Shown: in pieces, positions 1 through 7,630 of the stretch
Layout of the letters: every line of letters starts with the position of its first letter
How positions within the stretch are numbered: the first letter of the stretch is position 1
DNA from: Promethearchaeota archaeon
Lineage (GTDB): Archaea; Asgardarchaeota; Lokiarchaeia; Sigynarchaeales; SOKP01
Direction of reading: 5' to 3'
Assembly (NCBI GenBank): GCA_019058515.1
Contig: JAHPYY010000199.1
Location: forward strand, 24,190 to 88,189
Length of the DNA: 64,000 bases
Position numbers and translations under genes: made by a program
The notes under the pieces: generated by a model
Seen by the model: the letters and a program-made list of their open reading frames with translations, nothing else
Database searches by the model: none
What the model was told of the DNA's origin: nothing

Positions 1-184
1 AAAACACTATAAACCAGAAGATTCCTAGCCATCCTAAGGGTTCCTGTTCTAGCGGAAGAATCGTATCGTATATAATTTGTATGCACCACGCAATAAACGA
101 AGTCAAGAATAAGGGCCAAAAGAAGATCACTTTGGGGTAATTCCGTAAAATAACTTTATCGGTTTTGTATTTATTTTCAGGCAT
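1..184 (-). CDS. Partial membrane protein, N-terminus only
   Basis: An open minus-strand frame starts at an ATG (complement of 182-184) and runs off the left edge, giving 61 codons. The first ~18 residues are polar and basic (begins MPENKYKTDKVILRNYP). They are followed by a hydrophobic stretch (FFWPLFLTSFIAW), a short polar loop with TILPLEQEP, and a second hydrophobic stretch starting GWLGIFWFIVF. This is the pattern of a polytopic membrane protein with a cytosolic N-terminus. I do not recognise the family. The coding quality and the promoter-like AT-rich upstream region (185-289) support a real gene. Confidence 0.6.
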   Translation of the reverse strand, partial: MPENKYKTDKVILRNYPKVIFFWPLFLTSFIAWCIQIIYDTILPLEQEPLGWLGIFWFIVF

Positions 185-289
185 AAAAACAAACCATTAT
201 TTTTATTATGTTTTAGTATTAAGTAAAATTCGGTTAAATAATATATGGGGAATTTCATTTAAAACTTTATATAATATCCAAATTAGATT

Positions 290-1042
290 CTAATAATAAG
301 CACCCAACGAAGAGATCATTTGGTAGGATAGTGCGATTTGTTGATTTCCAGAATCGCTAATTCCCATGTGTCCTGGGAGGAGATATTTGACATCTAATTG
401 ATTGACTAAATTAATAGATTTCTTAAGATCTACGAGAGATCCTCCTGAAAAATCATATCTTCCAAAACTTCCGCCACAAAATACGAGATCTCCGGGAATT
501 AATATTTTGTTCTTTTGGTCATAGTAGGTTACGGATCCTAATGAGTGACCAGGAGTTTTTATTATTTCAAATTCAAAATTATCACCAATTTTAATATTAC
601 TCGATTGGTCTAGTTCAATAACCTCAACAGGAACGATGGAAACTCCGAACATACTAGCAGATATCCCTAAATTATCAGGAAAAATTTTATGTTCTAAACC
701 CCTTTGAAGAATATTAGCTGTATCTCCAAACGCATAAATTTTAGGGGATTTATTGTCGAATAGTTTTAAAATAGAATACACACCAAGACAATGATCAACA
801 TGCTCATGTGTTAGAAAGATTTTAGTTATGTTCTTATAGTTTAAACTGTGTTGTTCCATCCCCTTGATTAATCCGTTAAAAGAGATACCGTTTCCCGCAT
901 CAAATAACGCAATTTCTCCTCCATGGCTCTCGTTAATTAATATATATTGATTGCAATCGAGCATTCCATCCTCTTTAAAATAGAATAGTCCCCTTAAAAC
1001 TTCCTTACCCTTCTTAATAGTATTTCTATTCGAGAAGAACAT
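290..1042 (-). CDS. Metallo-beta-lactamase-fold hydrolase
   Basis: This 250-residue protein is a full-length MBL-fold metallohydrolase of the glyoxalase II-like class. The dinuclear metal motif is complete: HEHVDH at residues 79-84, a second His in TPGHS (H166), the bridging Asp in PGD (D185) and a last His in PGH (H225). Such enzymes hydrolyse thioesters or related esters in the cytosol. The actual substrate cannot be read from the sequence. There is no signal peptide. The gene is divergent from the winged-helix gene at 1118, with only ~75 bp between them, so the two may share a control region. Confidence 0.88.
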   Translation of the reverse strand: MFFSNRNTIKKGKEVLRGLFYFKEDGMLDCNQYILINESHGGEIALFDAGNGISFNGLIKGMEQHSLNYKNITKIFLTHEHVDHCLGVYSILKLFDNKSPKIYAFGDTANILQRGLEHKIFPDNLGISASMFGVSIVPVEVIELDQSSNIKIGDNFEFEIIKTPGHSLGSVTYYDQKNKILIPGDLVFCGGSFGRYDFSGGSLVDLKKSINLVNQLDVKYLLPGHMGISDSGNQQIALSYQMISSLGAYY

Positions 1043-1117
1043 TGTGTGAGATCTCCAAAAACTTATTTTTAAAAAAAAACCCTAATTTTTAATTTTTCTC
1101 ATTATATATTTATAGTA

Positions 1118-1519
1118 ATGAAATCTGAGCTAAACCTAGACGATTTAAAGTCGAAAATTAAAGTCGGCTTGAAAATTTGGCTAGAATTTGAAGGTAATAA
1201 TATTCTAGGGTCAGGTTGGGCTAATTTACTGCAAAAAATCCACGAAAATATTGACGAAGACACAAACCAGAGTGGATCTCTTACAAATGCTGCAAGAGAA
1301 TGCGGTTATTCTTACAAGTACGCGTGGAACATTCTCAAAAGAATCGAAGAAAGAACAGGCGTTCCGCCGGTAATTACAGGGAAAGGTGGTCCAGGGGGAG
1401 GAGGGTGGATTAAATTAAGCGAATGGGGTTTATTTCTGTTAAATTACTATATTAAATCTGAAAAGCTTATCGCAAAAATAGAAGAAATACTTATTAATGA
1501 TTCATCTAGTAAAGAATAA
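1118..1519 (+). CDS. ModE-like winged-helix transcription regulator
   Basis: This 133-residue protein resembles the N-terminal DNA-binding domain of ModE/LysR-type regulators. A helix-turn-helix lies at about residues 52-80 (GSLTNAARECGYSYKYAW followed by ILKRIEERTG). A wing-like glycine-rich loop (GKGGPGGGG) and a conserved L-x-x-W-G helix follow. No molybdate-binding TOBE domain is present, so it is a stand-alone DNA-binding form, which is common in archaea. The ligand and targets are unknown. It is divergent from the MBL gene and may regulate it. Confidence 0.75.
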   Translation: MKSELNLDDLKSKIKVGLKIWLEFEGNNILGSGWANLLQKIHENIDEDTNQSGSLTNAARECGYSYKYAWNILKRIEERTGVPPVITGKGGPGGGGWIKLSEWGLFLLNYYIKSEKLIAKIEEILINDSSSKE

Positions 1520-1591
1520 ATAAATTTTAATTCAAAGAGTTATTTTCAATTATATTTCTATATAATAACTTCTGGTCAATCGAAAGTAAGA

Positions 1592-2020
1592 ATGGAAGGT
1601 ATAGATTTAAAAAAGTTTGTTAATCTTACCGTTAGTGAGGTTATGACCTCTGATCCAATGTATGCTACTCCAGATGATAAAATATCTGCAACAGAACTCA
1701 TAATGTTAAGGAAAAAAATTGGAGGGTTCCCAGTTGTTAACGAACAAAAACACAAGAAAATAATTGGCATTATTACACAAAGAGATATAAGATTGGCCAG
1801 ATTTGCTATATCATTAGAAAGTCCCAAAACGGTAGTGAAAGATCTAATGACTCCTAATCCTTTCGTCGTAAAAAAGAATGATACCTTATTTCATGCTTTA
1901 GAATTAATGTTTAAAAATGATATAGAAAGACTACCTGTAGTAAATGATAACAAAGAGTTAATTGGATTGATAAGTGGTAAAGATATCTTAAGAAAGATAT
2001 TTGAGCTTTCGAAATCATGA
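1592..2020 (+). CDS. Two-CBS-domain protein
   Basis: This 142-residue protein consists almost entirely of a CBS pair (Bateman module). CBS1 spans about residues 10-72 (starts VSEVMTSDP, ends near IGIITQRDI). CBS2 spans about 80-140 (VKDLMTPNPFVV to LIGLISGKDIL). CBS pairs bind adenosine nucleotides and regulate partner proteins. Nothing else is fused here, so it must act in trans. It follows the winged-helix gene by ~70 bp on the same strand, but co-transcription is not certain. Confidence 0.88.
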   Translation: MEGIDLKKFVNLTVSEVMTSDPMYATPDDKISATELIMLRKKIGGFPVVNEQKHKKIIGIITQRDIRLARFAISLESPKTVVKDLMTPNPFVVKKNDTLFHALELMFKNDIERLPVVNDNKELIGLISGKDILRKIFELSKS

Positions 2021-2142
2021 ATTATAACCCCAAAATAAAGTACAATAAAAAAGGTTATTGGCTAAAAATAAAATAAATTTAATTAAGAAAAATCTTATAT
2101 TATTAAAAAGAAACTAAAATAAAATCTTTAAGTTAAGGGATA

Positions 2143-3693
2143 ATGGCTTCGAATATAATAGGAACACCCATTATAATAGACATTGGTAGCGCTTATGTAA
2201 AAATAGGTTATGCTGGAGAAACTAATCCACGTTTTTGTTTTCCCTGTATAACTGGTACCGAAAAATATAAAGCAGTTATGTACGATGTTGAAGCTAGAAA
2301 CATATATGTTGGAGATGATGCCGAAAAACTAAGAGGAGTGCTAAAAGTCAACTATCCAATACAACGTGGTGTTATCATGGACTGGAACGACTACTACGAA
2401 ATTTTAAACCACATATTCTATTCTCTTTTGCGATTAAACAACGTTTCTGGACATCCTGTTTTGTATATAGAATCCCCTTATGTTCCAGCTGAAACAAAGG
2501 AATATATCGCAAGAGTTTTATACGAAACTCATGGAGCACAATATTTGATTATGATACCCTCTCCCATATTATCTTGCTTTTCGGTAGGGTTGTCTACAGG
2601 TTTAGTTGTAGAGAGTGGAGATGGAACGACATGGGTTACTCCTATAATCGATGGTCAAATGAACTATCAAGCGATTCAGAGAGTAAATTTAGCAGGAATG
2701 GATATTAGTAATAGTTTAAAATCTTTAATGATGCGAGAAGGAATAAATATTGCTTCATCAGCGGTAGAAGAAATTATTCGCGAAATAAAAGAGAGAAACT
2801 GCTACTATGTAATTGATCCAACTGATCGCCCTCCACATTCACATGATCAATATTCTTATTCCCTACCCGACGGGTCTACCGTAAATATTCCCACTCATAT
2901 TCTTCACGAAGCCCCAGAAATTCTATTTAATCCAAGTTCTTTTGGCTCAAGTTCTCCGAGTATTCCACAAGCGGTAATCAACTGCCTGCAGAGTGTAGAT
3001 AAAAGTTATTGGGGAGATCTTATTTCACAGTTGGTTCTTTCCGGAGGAAATTTCTCCCATCCAGGTCTTGAAGAGCGATTTAAATATGAATTAAACCACC
3101 ACCTTCCCCAACTTGGTAAAATTCCTATTGTATCAAACAAAAAAGCTACTAAATCTAAAAAAAATGAAAAGGAAATTAAAGGTGAAACTAAAAAGTTAAA
3201 AGACATGGAGATAACTCCCAAAACTAAGGATACATGTCCTGAATGTGGAGAACTCGTAGAATTAGAACCTGGAAAGGATCTATGTCCTAATTGTGGAGCT
3301 AAAATGAAACTAACTCAACTCAAGATTAATTTAACTAAAAAAGGATCAGAAAAGAAAAAGAGCACGCTCTTATGCTCGAATTGTGGGAAAGCTATAGAGG
3401 ACGAAAGCTCAATTTTTTGTCCGTTTTGTGGAAGTAATTTAGAACACCTAGACGAGGGTGAAAGCGGAAGAACAAAACTCTCAGATACATCATCCAGCCA
3501 GAATGGAACTAAAACCTCCGATGATCCAATAAAACTCTTGAAATTTTTTATACCCTCAAATCTACAATTCGCAACCTTCAGTGGTGCAGCTATTCTCGCG
3601 AGCCTACCATCCTTTCAACAACTATTTATATCTCATGAAGAATTTCTATCAGATCCCAATTTGATATATAGAGATATAAGTCAAATTTTTTAA
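2143..3693 (+). CDS. Actin-family protein with inserted double zinc ribbon
   Basis: This 516-residue protein is an actin/actin-related homologue. Phosphate-1 loop: IIDIGSAYVKIGYAGE from residue 11. Phosphate-2 loop: ESGDG at 158-162. Adenosine loop: LSGGNFSHPGLEERF at ~299-313. C-terminal actin segment: FSGAAILASLPSFQQLFIS at ~479-497. Residues ~330-460 are an insertion, lying where actin goes from the helix after the adenosine loop to the C-terminal segment. It holds a lysine-rich linker and two CxxC pairs of zinc ribbons (C365/C368 with C381/C384, and C411/C414 with C426/C429). By alignment to muscle actin, catalytic Q137 corresponds to Ser140 and H161 to Trp164. D154 is Glu and D157 is kept. 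Nucleotide binding is therefore likely, but hydrolysis may be altered. It differs from a canonical lokiactin and is better called an Asgard actin-related protein. Confidence 0.9.
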   Translation: MASNIIGTPIIIDIGSAYVKIGYAGETNPRFCFPCITGTEKYKAVMYDVEARNIYVGDDAEKLRGVLKVNYPIQRGVIMDWNDYYEILNHIFYSLLRLNNVSGHPVLYIESPYVPAETKEYIARVLYETHGAQYLIMIPSPILSCFSVGLSTGLVVESGDGTTWVTPIIDGQMNYQAIQRVNLAGMDISNSLKSLMMREGINIASSAVEEIIREIKERNCYYVIDPTDRPPHSHDQYSYSLPDGSTVNIPTHILHEAPEILFNPSSFGSSSPSIPQAVINCLQSVDKSYWGDLISQLVLSGGNFSHPGLEERFKYELNHHLPQLGKIPIVSNKKATKSKKNEKEIKGETKKLKDMEITPKTKDTCPECGELVELEPGKDLCPNCGAKMKLTQLKINLTKKGSEKKKSTLLCSNCGKAIEDESSIFCPFCGSNLEHLDEGESGRTKLSDTSSSQNGTKTSDDPIKLLKFFIPSNLQFATFSGAAILASLPSFQQLFISHEEFLSDPNLIYRDISQIF

Positions 3694-3805
3694 GCCAAAA
3701 TTGGTCATCTTTTTCAATTTTACATCCTTTTTCTAGTCGATAGATTTTAATTCTAATATAAATTTAAAAACAAAAGCTTGCGTTTGAGTACGAGGTTAGA
3801 CTCTA

Positions 3806-4912
3806 TTGAAAAGAAGATCACATTCAGTAATAACTATAACGCTCATCTGTTTGTTAGTAATTTCCGTAATTCCTTTAGGGTTAGCTAAAACCCGACAAAA
3901 TTACATAATTCAGTTTGTCAAGTCAACTCAACTCGATGAATTTAACGGATTTTCGAATTCTGTGATTGATAAAGAAGAAGTATCTTTCGAAGCGACAGCA
4001 GTAGCCTTAGAAATAATAGACCACTACAAAATACCCGAGTTGGAATTAAACATATCAAAAATCACAGCTAACTTAACTATGAAATTAGATCTTGCTTTTA
4101 ACCAGAGCAACATTGATATTTATAAGCTTTCTCACGCTTTAAAAGCTTTTTCATATCTTGATTACAATTTTACATCCATCTTGGAAAATAAAATAAATAC
4201 ATATCTTAACAAAACCTATCAATCAATTGGAGGATTCTCTCCAACTAATAGTTCTACTCAAATTAGCATGGCATCCACATTCTATGCAATCGAATGTTAT
4301 AGATTTATTAATAAATCAATACCAGAACCAGAGTTAATTAAGAACTGGACATTGGATTGCCTTAACCTAGATGGAGGATATGGTGGAAACTCAACATTAT
4401 CCTCAGCAATAAGCAATACATACTTTGCGATTAATATTTTAAATTTACTTGGATACCAAAGTGAGATTCAAAATAAATCTAAAACCATTGAATATCTAAA
4501 ATCCTTCTATTTTGATGAGATTGCTGATGATGTAAACTATGGTGGCTTTTTACCTAATGATGCTTCTAAAGATACACAGTTGAGTAGTACATATTTTTGT
4601 GTTCAGACTCTTGCTAACTTAAGCGAAATTATCGATAATAAGGATGATATCATTAGCTGGGTTTTGAAAAGACAAAACTACAGAGACGGGGGATTCTCTG
4701 ACATTAAGGACGGAAATATTATAGACTACTCGTCAATGAGCGCAACTTATTACGCGTTTGAAATTCTTAAAACTCTTAATCCCAATTTAGAACAGTTAAA
4801 TGAGGATGTATTTGCTGCAGAATTTAATTGGTGGATATTAATAATATTGTTCATAGTTATTGGAGCTGTGGTCGTTGTAGGATATTTTATATGGCGTCGC
4901 AGACAATTATAA
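3806..4912 (+). CDS. Secreted, C-terminally anchored alpha/alpha-toroid (prenyltransferase-like) protein
   Basis: This is a 368-residue protein. Residues 1-28 form a signal peptide (basic start, then a hydrophobic run ending LGLAKT). Repeats with the GGF/GGY motif of the prenyltransferase/squalene-cyclase toroid follow (for example GGFSPTNSSTQ, DGGYGGNSTLSSA, YGGFLPNDAS, DGGFSDIKDG), each followed by a Y-x-A-helix. A C-terminal membrane helix (~339-362) ends in RRRQL. The domain would sit outside the cell, tethered to the membrane. The catalytic residues of prenyltransferases or cyclases are not evident, so a binding or scaffolding role is possible. The start is TTG at 3806; no better ATG precedes the signal peptide. 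Confidence 0.72.
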   Translation: MKRRSHSVITITLICLLVISVIPLGLAKTRQNYIIQFVKSTQLDEFNGFSNSVIDKEEVSFEATAVALEIIDHYKIPELELNISKITANLTMKLDLAFNQSNIDIYKLSHALKAFSYLDYNFTSILENKINTYLNKTYQSIGGFSPTNSSTQISMASTFYAIECYRFINKSIPEPELIKNWTLDCLNLDGGYGGNSTLSSAISNTYFAINILNLLGYQSEIQNKSKTIEYLKSFYFDEIADDVNYGGFLPNDASKDTQLSSTYFCVQTLANLSEIIDNKDDIISWVLKRQNYRDGGFSDIKDGNIIDYSSMSATYYAFEILKTLNPNLEQLNEDVFAAEFNWWILIILFIVIGAVVVVGYFIWRRRQL

Positions 4913-5010
4913 TAACCAAAATACGATTGTTTTTAATTTAATAACTAACTTTTATAGCTTTTTAGGTTAATAATAATATTAATTTAATTACGAAGCTTTT
5001 GTTTTTTGAG

Positions 5011-5883
5011 ATGATTAAGGATTCTAAGAAAATTTTAGACGGTAAAGCGCTTTCTATATTGCTTAACGACGAATTAAAACAAAAAATTCAAACCACTTAC
5101 AAAAATACCGGTTTAAAGCCAAAACTCGCAGCAATCATGGTGGGGGACAATCCCGCTTCCGAGGTATATGTTAGAATCAAAAGGAGGACATGCGATGAAG
5201 TCGGAATTGAATCAACAGTTATAAAATTAGAAGAAAATTGTACTATTGATGAGTTAAAAGAGACAATAAAACAAGTAAATAATGATAACACTATTCATGG
5301 AATTATATTACAACAACCTTTACCAGAACGACTAAGACCTTATGTTTCCTTTTTAGTTGAGCTAATTTCCCCTGACAAGGATGTGGATGGATTCCATCCA
5401 CTAAACCGTGGAAAATTGTTTGATTACATCGAAACTTTAGCACCATGTACACCTAAAGGGATCATTAAGCTTTTAGATTATTATGGTATTGAATTGAAGG
5501 GTAAAAATGTAGCTATCATCAATCGGTCAAATTTAGTAGGAAAACCTCTAATTTTTATGCTTTTAAAAAGAAACGCTACGATCACAATATGCCATACATC
5601 GACGATCGATTTAGAGAGGCATTGTAAGCAAGCTGATATTTTAATAGTCGCTGTCGGCAAACCCAAATTCATTACGAAGAACATGATTAAAAATGGGGCG
5701 ATTGTTATCGATGTAGGACAAAGCAGAGTCGAGGGAAAATTAATTGGAGATGTTGATTTTGATGATGTATACGAAAAATGTGGCATGATAACACCTTCAC
5801 CTGGAGGTGTTGGTCCCCTTACAGTCAGTTTTCTTTTGCAAAACACATATATTACTTTTCAAACTCTAATAAGTAAAGATTAA
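5011..5883 (+). CDS. folD: FolD: methylene-THF dehydrogenase/methenyl-THF cyclohydrolase
   Basis: This 290-residue protein carries both FolD activities of cytosolic one-carbon metabolism. Visible signatures: the catalytic-lysine region YVRIKRRTCDEVGI, QQPLPERL, DKDVDGFHPLNRGKL, the nucleotide site NRSNLVGKP, ADILIVAVGKP, and the C-terminal TPSPGGVGPLT. Length is normal for the family. An in-frame TTG lies four codons upstream (4999). I chose the ATG at 5011 because FolD proteins usually begin just before the I-L-D-G-K segment seen here. Confidence 0.95.
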   Translation: MIKDSKKILDGKALSILLNDELKQKIQTTYKNTGLKPKLAAIMVGDNPASEVYVRIKRRTCDEVGIESTVIKLEENCTIDELKETIKQVNNDNTIHGIILQQPLPERLRPYVSFLVELISPDKDVDGFHPLNRGKLFDYIETLAPCTPKGIIKLLDYYGIELKGKNVAIINRSNLVGKPLIFMLLKRNATITICHTSTIDLERHCKQADILIVAVGKPKFITKNMIKNGAIVIDVGQSRVEGKLIGDVDFDDVYEKCGMITPSPGGVGPLTVSFLLQNTYITFQTLISKD

Positions 5884-5969
5884 TAAAAGTAATCCTCATA
5901 AATATTTACAATAATAACATTTGATTTTTAACTTAAGATACAGAAGCGATTAATTAAAACTACAAAATT

Positions 5970-6422
5970 ATGGCAATTTTGGAAATCGGAATTAATCTAG
6001 GGAATCGAAATCTTCTAGAAATCAAGTATTATGGATCATCTGAACAATTAGACCCTAATTTGAGAGCAAGCTTCCTTTCTGCTTTAGAGAGTTTTACTTC
6101 TGAGGTTTTTGGAGACGACATAAATGTGGTATCACTTGCATCGTATAAACTAGTTTGTTATAGCGAACCAGTATCTTTACCATCTGAAGATAAAGATAAT
6201 AAAGAACCACTACTCCATTATGCCATTGTAGAAAAAGGTACCGATGTTGATGTAGTTAAAGATCATTTAAAGGAAATACACCTTCATTTTCTTAACAGAT
6301 TTCCTTTAAATTATATCTTTTCGAAGAAGAAAAAGTATTTTAAGCAATTTTATCCTAGAATAGATGATATTTTAGGGGATCTTAAACTTAAAACGGAAGA
6401 CAGATTTAGATCAATTTTTTAA
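5970..6422 (+). CDS. Longin/roadblock-like small protein
   Basis: This is a 150-residue protein of predicted alpha/beta order. A strand region (LLEIKYYG) leads to a helix with DPNLRASFLSALESF (~28-42), more strands (VVSLASYKLVCYS and LLHYAIVEKG) and a helix (VVKDHLKEIHLHFLNRF). The order and several residues match the domain after the transmembrane helix of the giant protein at 56146, where the segment is YGTEEIDPELIGGFLSAVSSF. The pattern fits longin/roadblock-type folds, which act with small GTPases in eukaryotes; that assignment is by pattern, not proven. Its stop is only 24 bp before the GTPase start, in the same frame, so the two are likely co-translated. Confidence 0.6.
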   Translation: MAILEIGINLGNRNLLEIKYYGSSEQLDPNLRASFLSALESFTSEVFGDDINVVSLASYKLVCYSEPVSLPSEDKDNKEPLLHYAIVEKGTDVDVVKDHLKEIHLHFLNRFPLNYIFSKKKKYFKQFYPRIDDILGDLKLKTEDRFRSIF

Positions 6423-6446
6423 TGGTTTAATGAGAGGTCGTGTCTA

Positions 6447-7628
6447 CTGAGTTCTAACATTGGTCCAGAAGCGCAAGCGGCTTATCAAAAATATCTTGAC
6501 GCTTCTACTCTTTCTGAAAAGATTAAAAAGTTAGAGGATTTTTTATCTTTAGTTCCTAAACATAAAGCAACAGAGAAAATCGTTGCTTTAAATAGATCAA
6601 GACTCGCAAAACTTAAACGCGAACTTGAAGAAAAAAGACAGAAACTTAAAAGCGGTAAAACTGTAAGTCCCTTTTCGATAAAAAAAGAAGGCATTCAAAT
6701 AATTTTAATTAGTCAATACCACACACCAGGAGTAGGAAAGACTTCACTACTTAATATGCTGACAGGTGCAGCAAAGGATAAAATTGGCAAATTTACTGAA
6801 TTGCCTGAGATTGGAATTTATAATTACGAGCAAATTAGATTCCAAATTGTTGACATGCCAGCATTAATGGAAGATGCAGCTTTAGGTGTGGGAAATGGAA
6901 AGGAAATTTTAGCACAAATTCGTGCATGCGATCTCCTATGTTTATGCATCGATTTGTCGAGAGATTATCACTCTCAAATGAGTATGTTATTAGAAGAGCT
7001 AACAAAAGCAGATATTAGGATCAATGTGCCACCTCCTCCAATTGAGATTCAAAAAACTGGTTCGAATAAAATACAAGTATTTTTTCTAACAAAAGAAGCT
7101 CAAGAATACATGTACCTTACCGAAGAGATTAAGGAAATAATTAGAGAAACAGGGATTAGAAACGCTATAGTAAAAGTATACGGAAGGATTAATTTAGATC
7201 AAGTTATAGACGTTATAAGCCCCTCGATGGTATATTTAGATACTATTATTTTCGGGACTAAAGGAGATTTGTCTCATACAGAAAATAGCTTTCTAGAACT
7301 ACAACAAGCATATTCCGATAAATTTCCGATTATCATAGGTATTAGTATCCCAAAAAAAGAATTTCCAACTAATTTTGGGGAAATCGTACTCAATTTTCTA
7401 AAAAAAATAAAAGTTTTTACTATGAACGCGGGAAGAGTAGCAGAGAAACCTCTTGTGATGGATGAAAATTGCACCGTTAAGGATGTGGCTCTTAGAGTCC
7501 ATAAAAGCTTCTATGAATTATTTGATTATGCGATTGTTATACGGGAAAGTGCAAAACAGAGAAAAAAAAGAGTGGGCATTGACTATGTGTTGAATGATAA
7601 CGATATAATCGAGCTTCATTCCATTTAG
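6447..7628 (+). CDS. DRG/OBG-like GTPase with TGS domain, non-ATG start
   Basis: This is a 393-residue DRG-type GTPase: an N-terminal coiled region (~10-75), the G domain, and a C-terminal TGS domain (last ~75 residues, starting near VMDENCTVKDVALRVHKSF). The first ATG is at 6756, but the frame is open from just after the upstream stop (6420-6422). It encodes the N-terminal helices and the P-loop HTPGVGKT (residues 92-99). No ATG, GTG or TTG precedes the P-loop. CTG at 6447 follows a Shine-Dalgarno-like GAGGT at 6434-6438 with an 8-nt spacer. G1 has His in place of the first Gly, G3 is DMPA in place of DxxG, and G4 is TKGD. GTP handling may therefore be atypical. DRG proteins associate with ribosomes or RNA. 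Confidence 0.8.
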   Translation: MSSNIGPEAQAAYQKYLDASTLSEKIKKLEDFLSLVPKHKATEKIVALNRSRLAKLKRELEEKRQKLKSGKTVSPFSIKKEGIQIILISQYHTPGVGKTSLLNMLTGAAKDKIGKFTELPEIGIYNYEQIRFQIVDMPALMEDAALGVGNGKEILAQIRACDLLCLCIDLSRDYHSQMSMLLEELTKADIRINVPPPPIEIQKTGSNKIQVFFLTKEAQEYMYLTEEIKEIIRETGIRNAIVKVYGRINLDQVIDVISPSMVYLDTIIFGTKGDLSHTENSFLELQQAYSDKFPIIIGISIPKKEFPTNFGEIVLNFLKKIKVFTMNAGRVAEKPLVMDENCTVKDVALRVHKSFYELFDYAIVIRESAKQRKKRVGIDYVLNDNDIIELHSI

Positions 7629-7630
7629 AG

